64,000 bases of DNA from Desulfobacterales bacterium (lineage in GTDB: Bacteria; Desulfobacterota; Desulfobacteria; Desulfobacterales; Desulfosarcinaceae), in contig JACRDD010000016.1 in NCBI GenBank assembly GCA_016218685.1, positions 1 to 64,000 on the forward strand, read 5' to 3'. The notes under the pieces were generated by a model. That model saw only the letters and a list, made by a program, of their open reading frames with translations, was not told the DNA's origin and ran no database searches. The position numbers and the translations under genes are program-made. This document shows, one piece after another, positions 57,499 to 64,000 of this stretch. Each line of letters begins with the position of its first letter. The first letter of the stretch is position 1.

Positions 57499-58281
57499 AT
57501 GGACGTATCGCAAGCACCCCTGACCATTTTGCTGACCAATGACGATGGCATTCATGCGCCGGGTCTGTGGGCCCTACATCGTGCCTTGAAATCCGAGCAC
57601 CACGCGATCGTGGTGGCGCCGGAGCGCGAGCGCAGCGCAGTGGGCCATGGCATTACGTTGCACAAGCCACTGCGGGCCTATAAGGTCACGCTCAATGCCG
57701 GCGAAGAGGGCTGGGCCGTGACCGGCACGCCGGCCGATTGCGTCAAATTGTCCATGGTGGAGCTGCTCGAACAGCGGCCCGATCTGGTGATATCGGGGAT
57801 CAACCCGGGCGCCAACGTCGGGGTCAATCTCAACTATTCCGGCACCGTGGCTGCGGCCAAGGAAGCGGCTCTATACGGTGTGCCGGCCCTGGCGGTTTCA
57901 GTCCAAAGCAGCGAGGACCCCCATTTCGATGATGCCGCCGGTTTCGTGGCCCGGCTGGTACCCATGGTGCGCGATAAGGGCTTGCCGTCGGGGGTTTTTC
58001 TCAATATCAATATACCTAATCTGCCGATGGAAGCCGTGGCCGGGGTCAAGATCACGCGCCAGGGATGCGATCTATATGATGAATATTTCGAAAAGCGCCG
58101 CGACCCGCGCAACCGTGTTTACTATTGGCAGGGTTATGAATCCCAACCCACTTACACCCAGGATAATGCGGATGGCGCAGTGCTGGCCCAAAAATTCATC
58201 ACCATAACGCCGGTTCGTTGTGACATGACCGATTACAGCATGATGGAACAATTGCACGCGTGGGAGCTTAAAAAGGAATAG
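57499..58281 (+). CDS. surE: 5'/3'-nucleotidase SurE
   Basis: A 260-residue metal-dependent phosphatase acting on nucleoside 5'- and 3'-monophosphates. The metal-binding opening LLTNDDGIHAPG with Asp-Asp, the downstream SGINPGANVGVNLNYSGTVAAAKEA motif, and the VAPERERSAVGHGIT stretch are all intact. The C-terminus RQGCDLYDEYFEKRRDPRNRVYYW and the D-G-AVLAQKFITITPVR end are typical. It heads a rightward run with the receiver protein, divergent from lptD. Confidence 0.96.
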   Translation: MDVSQAPLTILLTNDDGIHAPGLWALHRALKSEHHAIVVAPERERSAVGHGITLHKPLRAYKVTLNAGEEGWAVTGTPADCVKLSMVELLEQRPDLVISGINPGANVGVNLNYSGTVAAAKEAALYGVPALAVSVQSSEDPHFDDAAGFVARLVPMVRDKGLPSGVFLNINIPNLPMEAVAGVKITRQGCDLYDEYFEKRRDPRNRVYYWQGYESQPTYTQDNADGAVLAQKFITITPVRCDMTDYSMMEQLHAWELKKE

Positions 58282-58283
58282 CG

Positions 58284-59042
58284 GTGCGCTCACAAGCCGC
58301 AACTCATGGGGACAGCATGGCGAAAAAAAAGCTGAAGCAAACTCCGCCTCCGGCACCACCACCGGAGAAGCCGTCGAAGATCATGATCGTCGAGGATGAC
58401 CAGATCAGTCGGGAATTCGTGCGCAATATGCTCCTCGATGACGGCTACGAAACCTGCATGGCCAAAGATGGACAGCATTGCATCGATACGGTGCGGGAAT
58501 GCCTGCCGGACTTGGTTCTCATGGATGTCTCGATGCCGGCCATGGACGGCATCGAGGCCTGCAAGCGGCTCAAAGCCGATGGGGATTGCAAGAATATTCC
58601 GGTCATCTTCGTCACCGGCAACAACGATGATGAAACCTTGCAAGCGGCCTTTGACGCCGGCGGCAGTGACTATGTGCTCAAGCCGGCCGGCCGCGTGGAA
58701 CTGCTGGCCCGGGTGCGCACGGCCCTGGCCCAGCGCCGCATGAGTCGCAAGCTGGCGGAAGAAGAAAAGCTCAAAGGCGTTCTGGAGACCGCCGGAGGGG
58801 TTTGCCATGAACTGAACCAGCCGCTCCAGTATGTATTGGGGGCTGTGCAACTGCTCATGCTCGATGTCTCGCCCGACAGCCCCATTTACGCCAACCTTGA
58901 CAACATCCGCGCGCGCATCGAACAGATGGGCGAAATCACCCGCAAGCTGGCCGAGATTACCCATTTCCGTACTCGGAAATATGTTGGGGGCAAGGAGATC
59001 ATCGATATCGACCAGTCGGTGGCCGGCCCTTCCGAAGAATAG
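58284..59042 (+). CDS. Response-regulator receiver protein with H-box helix but no ATPase domain
   Basis: A 252-residue protein. After a Lys/Pro-rich N-terminus comes a complete receiver domain: acidic pocket MIVEDDQ, phosphoacceptor Asp in LVLMDVSMPAMDG, Thr in VIFVTGNND, and Lys in YVLKPAG. A coiled linker leads to a HisKA-like segment with the H-box GVCHELNQPLQYVLGA. The protein then ends without the HATPase_c domain, so it cannot autophosphorylate. It may be phosphorylated in trans or act as a phosphotransfer or dimer decoy. The GTG start has AAGGA upstream; an ATG at 58317 is an alternative. Confidence 0.85.
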   Translation: MRSQAATHGDSMAKKKLKQTPPPAPPPEKPSKIMIVEDDQISREFVRNMLLDDGYETCMAKDGQHCIDTVRECLPDLVLMDVSMPAMDGIEACKRLKADGDCKNIPVIFVTGNNDDETLQAAFDAGGSDYVLKPAGRVELLARVRTALAQRRMSRKLAEEEKLKGVLETAGGVCHELNQPLQYVLGAVQLLMLDVSPDSPIYANLDNIRARIEQMGEITRKLAEITHFRTRKYVGGKEIIDIDQSVAGPSEE

Positions 59043-59068
59043 CTTTACCCAAAAAGAGAAGCCACCGA

Positions 59069-60025
59069 ATGCCTATCGTTAAGAATAAGTTTGTAACCCA
59101 TATCGTCGCTGGCGAAACTATTCAGGATCTTTTTCTGCTGGCTGAAAAGAATCTGGCCCAAAAGCGGGACGGGAGTTCATTTTTGACCATCACCCTGGCG
59201 GATCGAACCGGCCAGATCCGCGGCGTGGTCTGGGATCATCTGGAAAAGGCAGCCGCCAAGGTCGGCGATTTTGTGCAGGTGCAGGCCGCCGCCAACGAAT
59301 ATCGCGGTGCGTTGCAGTTGGTGGTCAAGACCCTGACCCCCGTACCGGTCCAAGAGGTCAATGCCGGCGATTTTCTGCCGGTCACCAGCAGGGATGTGGA
59401 GCAGATGTTCACGCGGCTGCGCGCCTTGACCGATACGATCGCCGCACCCTTTCTCAAGGCCCTCATGAACGCTTTCTGGAGCGACGGCGAGTTCGTACGC
59501 ATGTTCAAGCGCGCGCCGGCCGCCAAAAAAATGCACCACGCCTATCTCGGCGGTTTGCTTGAGCACACGCTCTCCATGGCCCTGCTGGTGGACAAGATCG
59601 CTGGCCATTACAGCGGTGTGGACCGCGACCTGCTGTTGGTCGGCGCGGTTCTGCACGATGTCGGCAAGTTGCGGGAATTCGCTTACGACCACGTGATCGA
59701 TTATACGGATGAGGGGCGCCTGCTCAGCCACATTGTTATCGGTGTGGAGATGGTCGAGGCCAAGGTGCGCACTATTGAAGGGTTTCCCCCCGGGCTGGCG
59801 GCCATGGTCAAGCACATGATCGTCAGTCACCACGGCGTGCGCGAGTTCGGCTCCCCCGAGCCGCCCAAAACCATCGAGGCGGTGATGCTCAATCAAATCG
59901 ACGAGATCGATGCCCGGGTCAACGCCATCCGGGAGTTCATGGCCACCGAAGATCCCGAAACCGCCTGGACCAGTTTTCACCGCCTCATGGAACGGCAGTT
60001 CTTCAGAGGGCCATCTAATCCATAA
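59069..60025 (+). CDS. YhaM-like OB-fold/HD-domain 3'-5' exonuclease
   Basis: A 318-residue protein with an N-terminal OB-fold nucleic-acid-binding domain (FLTITLADRTGQIRGVVWDHLEKAAAKVGDFVQVQA) and a C-terminal HD phosphohydrolase domain. The latter has HHAYLGGLLEHTLSMA, VLHDVGKLREF, and the His pairs in LLSHIVIGVEMV and HMIVSHHG. This order matches the YhaM family of 3'-to-5' exoribonucleases. It is intact, without a signal peptide, and probably acts on RNA or single-stranded DNA ends in the cytoplasm. Confidence 0.9.
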   Translation: MPIVKNKFVTHIVAGETIQDLFLLAEKNLAQKRDGSSFLTITLADRTGQIRGVVWDHLEKAAAKVGDFVQVQAAANEYRGALQLVVKTLTPVPVQEVNAGDFLPVTSRDVEQMFTRLRALTDTIAAPFLKALMNAFWSDGEFVRMFKRAPAAKKMHHAYLGGLLEHTLSMALLVDKIAGHYSGVDRDLLLVGAVLHDVGKLREFAYDHVIDYTDEGRLLSHIVIGVEMVEAKVRTIEGFPPGLAAMVKHMIVSHHGVREFGSPEPPKTIEAVMLNQIDEIDARVNAIREFMATEDPETAWTSFHRLMERQFFRGPSNP

Positions 60026-60107
60026 ATAAGGGTAGCGCCTTTCAAGGTGCGGGCTTCCCGGGTAGGGATGATTCCCCTTTTGGTGCCGGCAAATTCACAG
60101 AGGTTCT

Positions 60108-60749
60108 ATGTTCATCACGCTGGAAGGGATCGAAGGGGCGGGCAAAACCACCCAATTGCAAAACATCGTTGCATTCATCCAGGCCAGGGGCTATGAGTGC
60201 GCCACCACACGGGAACCGGGCGGCACCGCCGTCGGCGCCCAGATCCGTAAGGTCCTGCTCGATCCATCCAATCGTGACATGGATGCCGGCACCGAGCTGT
60301 TGCTCTATGTGGCGGACCGGGTCCAACATATCCGGACTGTTATTCAGCCCCATTTGGCGGCCGGGCGGGTGGTGGTGTGCGATCGCTTTTTCGATGCCAC
60401 TCTTGTCTACCAGGGTTATGCTCGTGGCCTGGACAAAGCGCTGATCCGTTCGTTGCACCGTTTGATGTGCGATGACCTGCAACCCGATGCCACCCTCTTG
60501 TTCGATCTGGCGCCGGCCGTGGGCCTGGCGCGGGCCTGGAGCGAGATCGACAGTGGCGGACGCACCAGTCAGGAGACGCGTTTCGAGAATGAAACGCTTG
60601 CTTTTCATAATAAGGTGCGCGATGGCTATCTGGACTTGGCCCACCAGGACCCCCAGCGCTATCGCCTCATCGATGCCCATGGTGATGCCCAGCAGGTGTC
60701 CCGGGCGGTGCAAGAGGTATTAACCATGCTGCTGCCCGAGCGGCGCTGA
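60108..60749 (+). CDS. tmk: Thymidylate kinase
   Basis: A 213-residue dTMP kinase making dTDP. The P-loop GIEGAGKT occupies residues 7-14, the DR motif follows in VVCDRFFDATLVYQGYARGLD, and the LID region is DSGGRTSQETRFENE. The length is normal. It starts behind an AGAGG site. In many genomes tmk precedes holB; here the two are separated and on opposite strands. Confidence 0.96.
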   Translation: MFITLEGIEGAGKTTQLQNIVAFIQARGYECATTREPGGTAVGAQIRKVLLDPSNRDMDAGTELLLYVADRVQHIRTVIQPHLAAGRVVVCDRFFDATLVYQGYARGLDKALIRSLHRLMCDDLQPDATLLFDLAPAVGLARAWSEIDSGGRTSQETRFENETLAFHNKVRDGYLDLAHQDPQRYRLIDAHGDAQQVSRAVQEVLTMLLPERR

Positions 60750-60800
60750 ACACACTGCGCGCCTTGGGCAGGGGGTACGCTAAAGTCTACTTTGGAAACC

Positions 60801-63086
60801 ATGAAGCCATCATCTCTGCTCGATCTCATCGGCCATACGCCGCTGGTGGCCATCCGGCGGATGAATTCCAATCCCCAAGTGCCTGTCCTGGCCAAGCTGG
60901 AGTACATGAACCCCGGCGGGTCGATCAAAGATCGGGCTGCGTTGTACATGATCGAGGCCGCCGAACGATCCGGCCGCCTGACGCCCGACAAGACCGTGGT
61001 GGAAGCCACCAGCGGCAATACCGGCATCGGCCTGGCCATGGTGTGCGCCATCAAAGGCTATAAACTGCTGCTCACGATGTCCGAAAATGCCAGTCTGGAG
61101 CGCCAGAAGATTTTGAGGGCGCGGGGCGCCGAAATCCGCCTGACGCCGGGGCACATGGGCACCGATGGCGCCATCGAGGAGGCTTACCGCCTGGCCCGGG
61201 AATATCCCGACCGCTACTGCATGACCGACCAGTTCAACAACGAAGCCAACTGGCAGGCCCACTACCACGGTACGGCCAACGAGATCTGGCAGCAGACCGA
61301 AGGGCGGGTCACGGCCATTGTGGCCACCCTGGGCACCTCGGGCACCTTGATGGGGCTCTCCCGGCGCTTCAAGGAGATCGCTCCCCAGGTGCGCATCGTG
61401 GGGGTCGAACCCTACCGTGGGCACAAGATCCAGGGCCTCAAAAATCTCAAAGAGTCGTACATCCCCGAAATCTTCGAAAAAGAGCGTCTGGACGAAAAGG
61501 TCAATGTCGAAGACGAAGAAGCCTTCGAAACCACCCGCCGGCTGGCCCGGGAAGAAGGGCTCTTCGTGGGCATGAGCAGCGGCGCGGCCATGGCCGTGGC
61601 GCTGCGCCAGGCCGCGGCCATGACCCAGGGCATGATCGTGGTGATCCTGCCCGACAGCGGCGAACGCTATCTTTCCACCTCTTTGTTCGTAGAACGGGAA
61701 AAGGTGGGCCTGGCGCTGTTCAACACGCGCACGCACACCAAAGAGAATTTCGAGCCCCAGCGGGCGGACCGCGTGACGCTGTATACCAACGGCCCCACGG
61801 CGCACGCCCCCATACATGTGGGCGATGCCCGGCGCTTTGTCTTCGCCGACCTGGTGGACCGCTATCTCTCCTATCGCGGCTTCAAGATCCAGCATGTGAT
61901 GAACATTACCGATCTGGATGAGAAGATTTTCCATGGCGCCGACGCGACCGGCATGTCCCCGGCGGATTTTGTGGCCCGGAACATCGCAGCCTTCGAAGCG
62001 GACCGCCTGGCCCTGGGGCTGCGTACCGTCGAGCACTACCCGCTTTCCAGCGCCCATGTCGATGACATGGTGCAGGTGGTGCAGCAGTTGGTGGCCAAGG
62101 GGTTCGCCTATGAAAAGCTGCGCTCGCTCTATTTCGATATCTCCCGCTTCGACGAATATGGCCATCTTTCGGGAATCGATCTGGATAAGATCAAGCTGGG
62201 CGCCACCGTCGATCTGGATGACTACGAGAAGGACAACCCCCGGGACTTTACCCTGCTCAAGCGGGTCAAGCTGTCGGAGCTGAAAAAAGGGCTTTACACC
62301 AAAACCGCGTGGGGCAACGTGCATCCCTCCTGGCCGTTGCAGTGTGCCACCCTGGCCATGAAATACCTGGGTGAGACCTGCGATATCCACATCGCCGGCC
62401 GCGAGCTGCTTTTTCCCTTGCACGAGAACGAGATCGCCATCGCCGGGGCCCTCAACAAAAAGCCGCTGGCCCGTTTCTGGCTGCATTGCGATCGCGTGCT
62501 GGCGGATGGCAAGAAGATTGATGATAAGGTCGGCGGAGCCACGGTGCAGGGCCTGCTCGAATCGGGTTGGAGCGGCCGTGAACTGCGCTTCTGGCTGCTC
62601 TGCACCCATTATCACAAGCCGGTGGTCTTCTCCGCAGAACGTCTGGGTGAGGCCCGGCGCACGCTCCAGCGTTTGGACGGCTGCATTGCCGGCCTGGCGC
62701 AAATTCAAACCGGCACCGCTTTCAAAGAGTTGGATCAGTTGCTCTATGACCTGAAGAGCGGGTTCAATGAGGCCCTGGAGGACGATCTGAATATTTCAGC
62801 GGCCCTGGCGGTCATCTTCAAGGTGGTCAAAGAGATCAACCGGTTGGCTTCCGGACACCAAATCGCTGCGGACCAGGTGCCGGCGATAGTGTCGGCTTTC
62901 AAAGGCGTGGATGCCGTGTTGGGTATTTTTCACTTTGAACCGGTTCACACCGATCCCAACGTCCGGCAATTGCTGGACCAACGCCAGGCAGCCCGCCAGG
63001 CCAAGGATTGGGCTAAGGCCGATGCCCTGCGCCACGAGCTGGAAAAATTGGGTGTGGCCGTGAGGGATGAGAAGCTGACAACATGA
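60801..63086 (+). CDS. Cysteine synthase fused to a degenerate cysteinyl-tRNA synthetase-like domain
   Basis: A 761-residue fusion. Residues 1-315 are a PLP fold-type II cysteine synthase of CysM type: PLP lysine in NPGGSIKDRAALYMI, SGNTGIG, GTLGTSGTLMG and SSGAAMAVALR. Residues 322-761 follow class I CysRS: HVGD (339-342) in the HIGH position, NITDLDEKI, and a C-terminal DALR-like/anticodon part ending RQAKDWAKADALRHELEKLGV. Key residues are altered: the first zinc Cys is Asn330, the first zinc His of HHENE is Leu540, and KMSKS is KIDDK (572-576). Cys515 and Glu544 remain. Charging of tRNA-Cys is therefore doubtful; it may make and activate another substrate. ATG at 60801 is chosen over an upstream TTG. 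Confidence 0.88.
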   Translation: MKPSSLLDLIGHTPLVAIRRMNSNPQVPVLAKLEYMNPGGSIKDRAALYMIEAAERSGRLTPDKTVVEATSGNTGIGLAMVCAIKGYKLLLTMSENASLERQKILRARGAEIRLTPGHMGTDGAIEEAYRLAREYPDRYCMTDQFNNEANWQAHYHGTANEIWQQTEGRVTAIVATLGTSGTLMGLSRRFKEIAPQVRIVGVEPYRGHKIQGLKNLKESYIPEIFEKERLDEKVNVEDEEAFETTRRLAREEGLFVGMSSGAAMAVALRQAAAMTQGMIVVILPDSGERYLSTSLFVEREKVGLALFNTRTHTKENFEPQRADRVTLYTNGPTAHAPIHVGDARRFVFADLVDRYLSYRGFKIQHVMNITDLDEKIFHGADATGMSPADFVARNIAAFEADRLALGLRTVEHYPLSSAHVDDMVQVVQQLVAKGFAYEKLRSLYFDISRFDEYGHLSGIDLDKIKLGATVDLDDYEKDNPRDFTLLKRVKLSELKKGLYTKTAWGNVHPSWPLQCATLAMKYLGETCDIHIAGRELLFPLHENEIAIAGALNKKPLARFWLHCDRVLADGKKIDDKVGGATVQGLLESGWSGRELRFWLLCTHYHKPVVFSAERLGEARRTLQRLDGCIAGLAQIQTGTAFKELDQLLYDLKSGFNEALEDDLNISAALAVIFKVVKEINRLASGHQIAADQVPAIVSAFKGVDAVLGIFHFEPVHTDPNVRQLLDQRQAARQAKDWAKADALRHELEKLGVAVRDEKLTT

Positions 63087-64000
63087 TTCAATACATGCCC
63101 TTCACCTATATCCCGGAAGATTTGGCCAGGCGTTTGACCAAGGCCTTTGGACAGTTGGCGGTATGGCAACCCTTGGAAAGCCTTGCACCTGTCCATATGC
63201 TTACCCTGGCGCGTGAAGACAGGCTCCAATGGCGCAGGCCTGAAAAGGTCGACCCGATTCAGTTGGGCCGGGCGGCGCGCTCATTTGACCAGTGGGGCGA
63301 GCTCCACGGCGGCAAGATCGGGGAGATGAACACCTTTTTTCGTGGCGGCCGGGGGGCCGACGCCCAGGAAGGCAGCGTGCACCAGATCCGCTCCCAAATC
63401 CGGCGCTGGGGCGCCACCGGAGCAGCGGAGACCGATACCGCCCTTTTTCAAGCCGCCCTTTTCCTGTGCCTGGCCCATAACTATGACCACCAACAGGATA
63501 ACCTGGCTCAGGAGCTGGGATCCGTGCAACGCCTTGAAACGCAGTTCGGGCAAATCCTGGGTGATATCGGTGATGCGGATACTTCCATAGGGTCGGCCGT
63601 TTCTCCCGCCGGCAATGGCGCCGCTGACCCGGGGCTTTTCATGACCGAACGGCGCTTGCGGGCCTGGGCCAGGCTCGCTGCCTCCCAGGCCGATGCGGAT
63701 GGCGTGTACATCACCACGAGCCACGCGGTTTGGGAGTATCTTCTGGCGCTTTTTCCCCAGATGAAATTGACGACACTTTCTCCGCCGAAGGGGCAACCTT
63801 CGCTGGGAAGGCTATCTGCCGACGAGCTGACCACCCTGTTGGGACAACTCAGGCAAGCCGAAAATCCCAGCGCTTTGTTCGCAAAGCGCTGCGGTGCGGG
63901 CTGCCGGATAGAAGGCGGCCTGTCATTGACACTGGCGGCGCTGGAATTTTTCCCGGCGGTGCTGTTTGCTCGGATTCAGAAAAACGGAGATGATTTGGAG
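63083..64000 (+). CDS. Unknown protein, 3' end beyond the window
   Basis: An open frame starting with an ATGA overlap on the fusion gene and running without a stop through the window edge (306 codons seen). It begins MIQYMPFTYIPEDLARRLTKAF. It is soluble-looking, rich in Ala, Arg, Gln and Leu, with a helical segment ALFQAALFLCLAHNYDHQQDNLAQELG and a LRAWARLAASQADADGVYITTSHAVWEYLL stretch. I do not recognise a family. The tight overlap implies co-translation with the cysteine synthase/CysRS-like protein, so a shared pathway is likely. Confidence 0.75.
   Translation, partial: MIQYMPFTYIPEDLARRLTKAFGQLAVWQPLESLAPVHMLTLAREDRLQWRRPEKVDPIQLGRAARSFDQWGELHGGKIGEMNTFFRGGRGADAQEGSVHQIRSQIRRWGATGAAETDTALFQAALFLCLAHNYDHQQDNLAQELGSVQRLETQFGQILGDIGDADTSIGSAVSPAGNGAADPGLFMTERRLRAWARLAASQADADGVYITTSHAVWEYLLALFPQMKLTTLSPPKGQPSLGRLSADELTTLLGQLRQAENPSALFAKRCGAGCRIEGGLSLTLAALEFFPAVLFARIQKNGDDLE

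Noticed and set aside
60810-62708. 632-codon minus-strand frame opposite the CysM-CysRS fusion
   Set aside because: Antisense shadow; the plus strand has clear PLP-enzyme and synthetase motifs.

Overview
The window looks like a chromosomal segment of a Gram-negative deltaproteobacterium (Desulfobacterota, Desulfosarcina/Desulfobacteraceae-like). The evidence is an outer-membrane LPS assembly protein (LptD), enzymes for an amino-Kdo LPS sugar, a complete type VI secretion system (T6SS), a selenocysteine-containing peroxiredoxin, and a short sensor module ending in a Cys-rich tail that I associate with deltaproteobacterial PAS/GGDEF sensors. The taxonomic placement is inference from protein resemblance; no rRNA or tRNA gene was found.

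Region 1 (about 1-33,230) is almost entirely one leftward T6SS locus. In transcription order it runs: a small winged-helix regulator, a candidate sigma-54 promoter, tssJ-tssK-tssL-tssM-tagF-tssA-tssB-tssC-hcp-tssE-tssF-tssG-tssH(clpV). An effector island follows: an ADP-ribosyltransferase toxin with a 64-residue Cys-rich partner, a small HD alarmone-hydrolase-like protein, vgrG, an unknown protein, DUF2169, PAAR, a 2,128-residue DUF4123-RHS-RHS toxin, and two small DUF7919/DUF6966 proteins. The toxin tips and their downstream partners are visibly A/T-richer than the G/C-rich bodies they are attached to, as expected for exchangeable polymorphic-toxin modules. A YgjP-type metallopeptidase faces the end of the locus.

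Region 2 (33,230-40,750) holds a cyclase-family hydrolase, a divergently transcribed peroxiredoxin whose peroxidatic Cys is encoded by in-frame TGA with a SECIS-like hairpin just downstream, a tandem HtrA-like protease plus degenerate lipoprotein pseudoprotease, a periplasmic MsrA-MsrB fusion, and an SDR oxidoreductase closed by a good intrinsic terminator. It reads as an envelope redox and protein-quality neighbourhood.

Region 3 (40,750-57,250, leftward) joins housekeeping and envelope genes: lptD, a NusG/RfaH-like paralogue, an HU/IHF protein, holB, ricT, metG, a penicillin-binding transpeptidase, kdnA and kdnB (Kdo to 8-amino-Kdo), a very large GlmS-like amidotransferase/SIS protein, and a membrane sensor fragment.

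Region 4 (57,490-64,000, rightward) carries surE, a receiver protein with an orphan H-box, an OB-HD nuclease-like protein, tmk, a cysteine synthase fused to a degenerate cysteinyl-tRNA synthetase, and a partial unknown gene that runs off the window.

The most unusual items are the selenocysteine peroxiredoxin, the CysM-CysRS fusion that has lost zinc ligands and KMSKS, the giant GlmS-like enzyme with an internal nucleophile Cys, the double-RHS effector, and the ADP-ribosylating effector with its candidate immunity protein.
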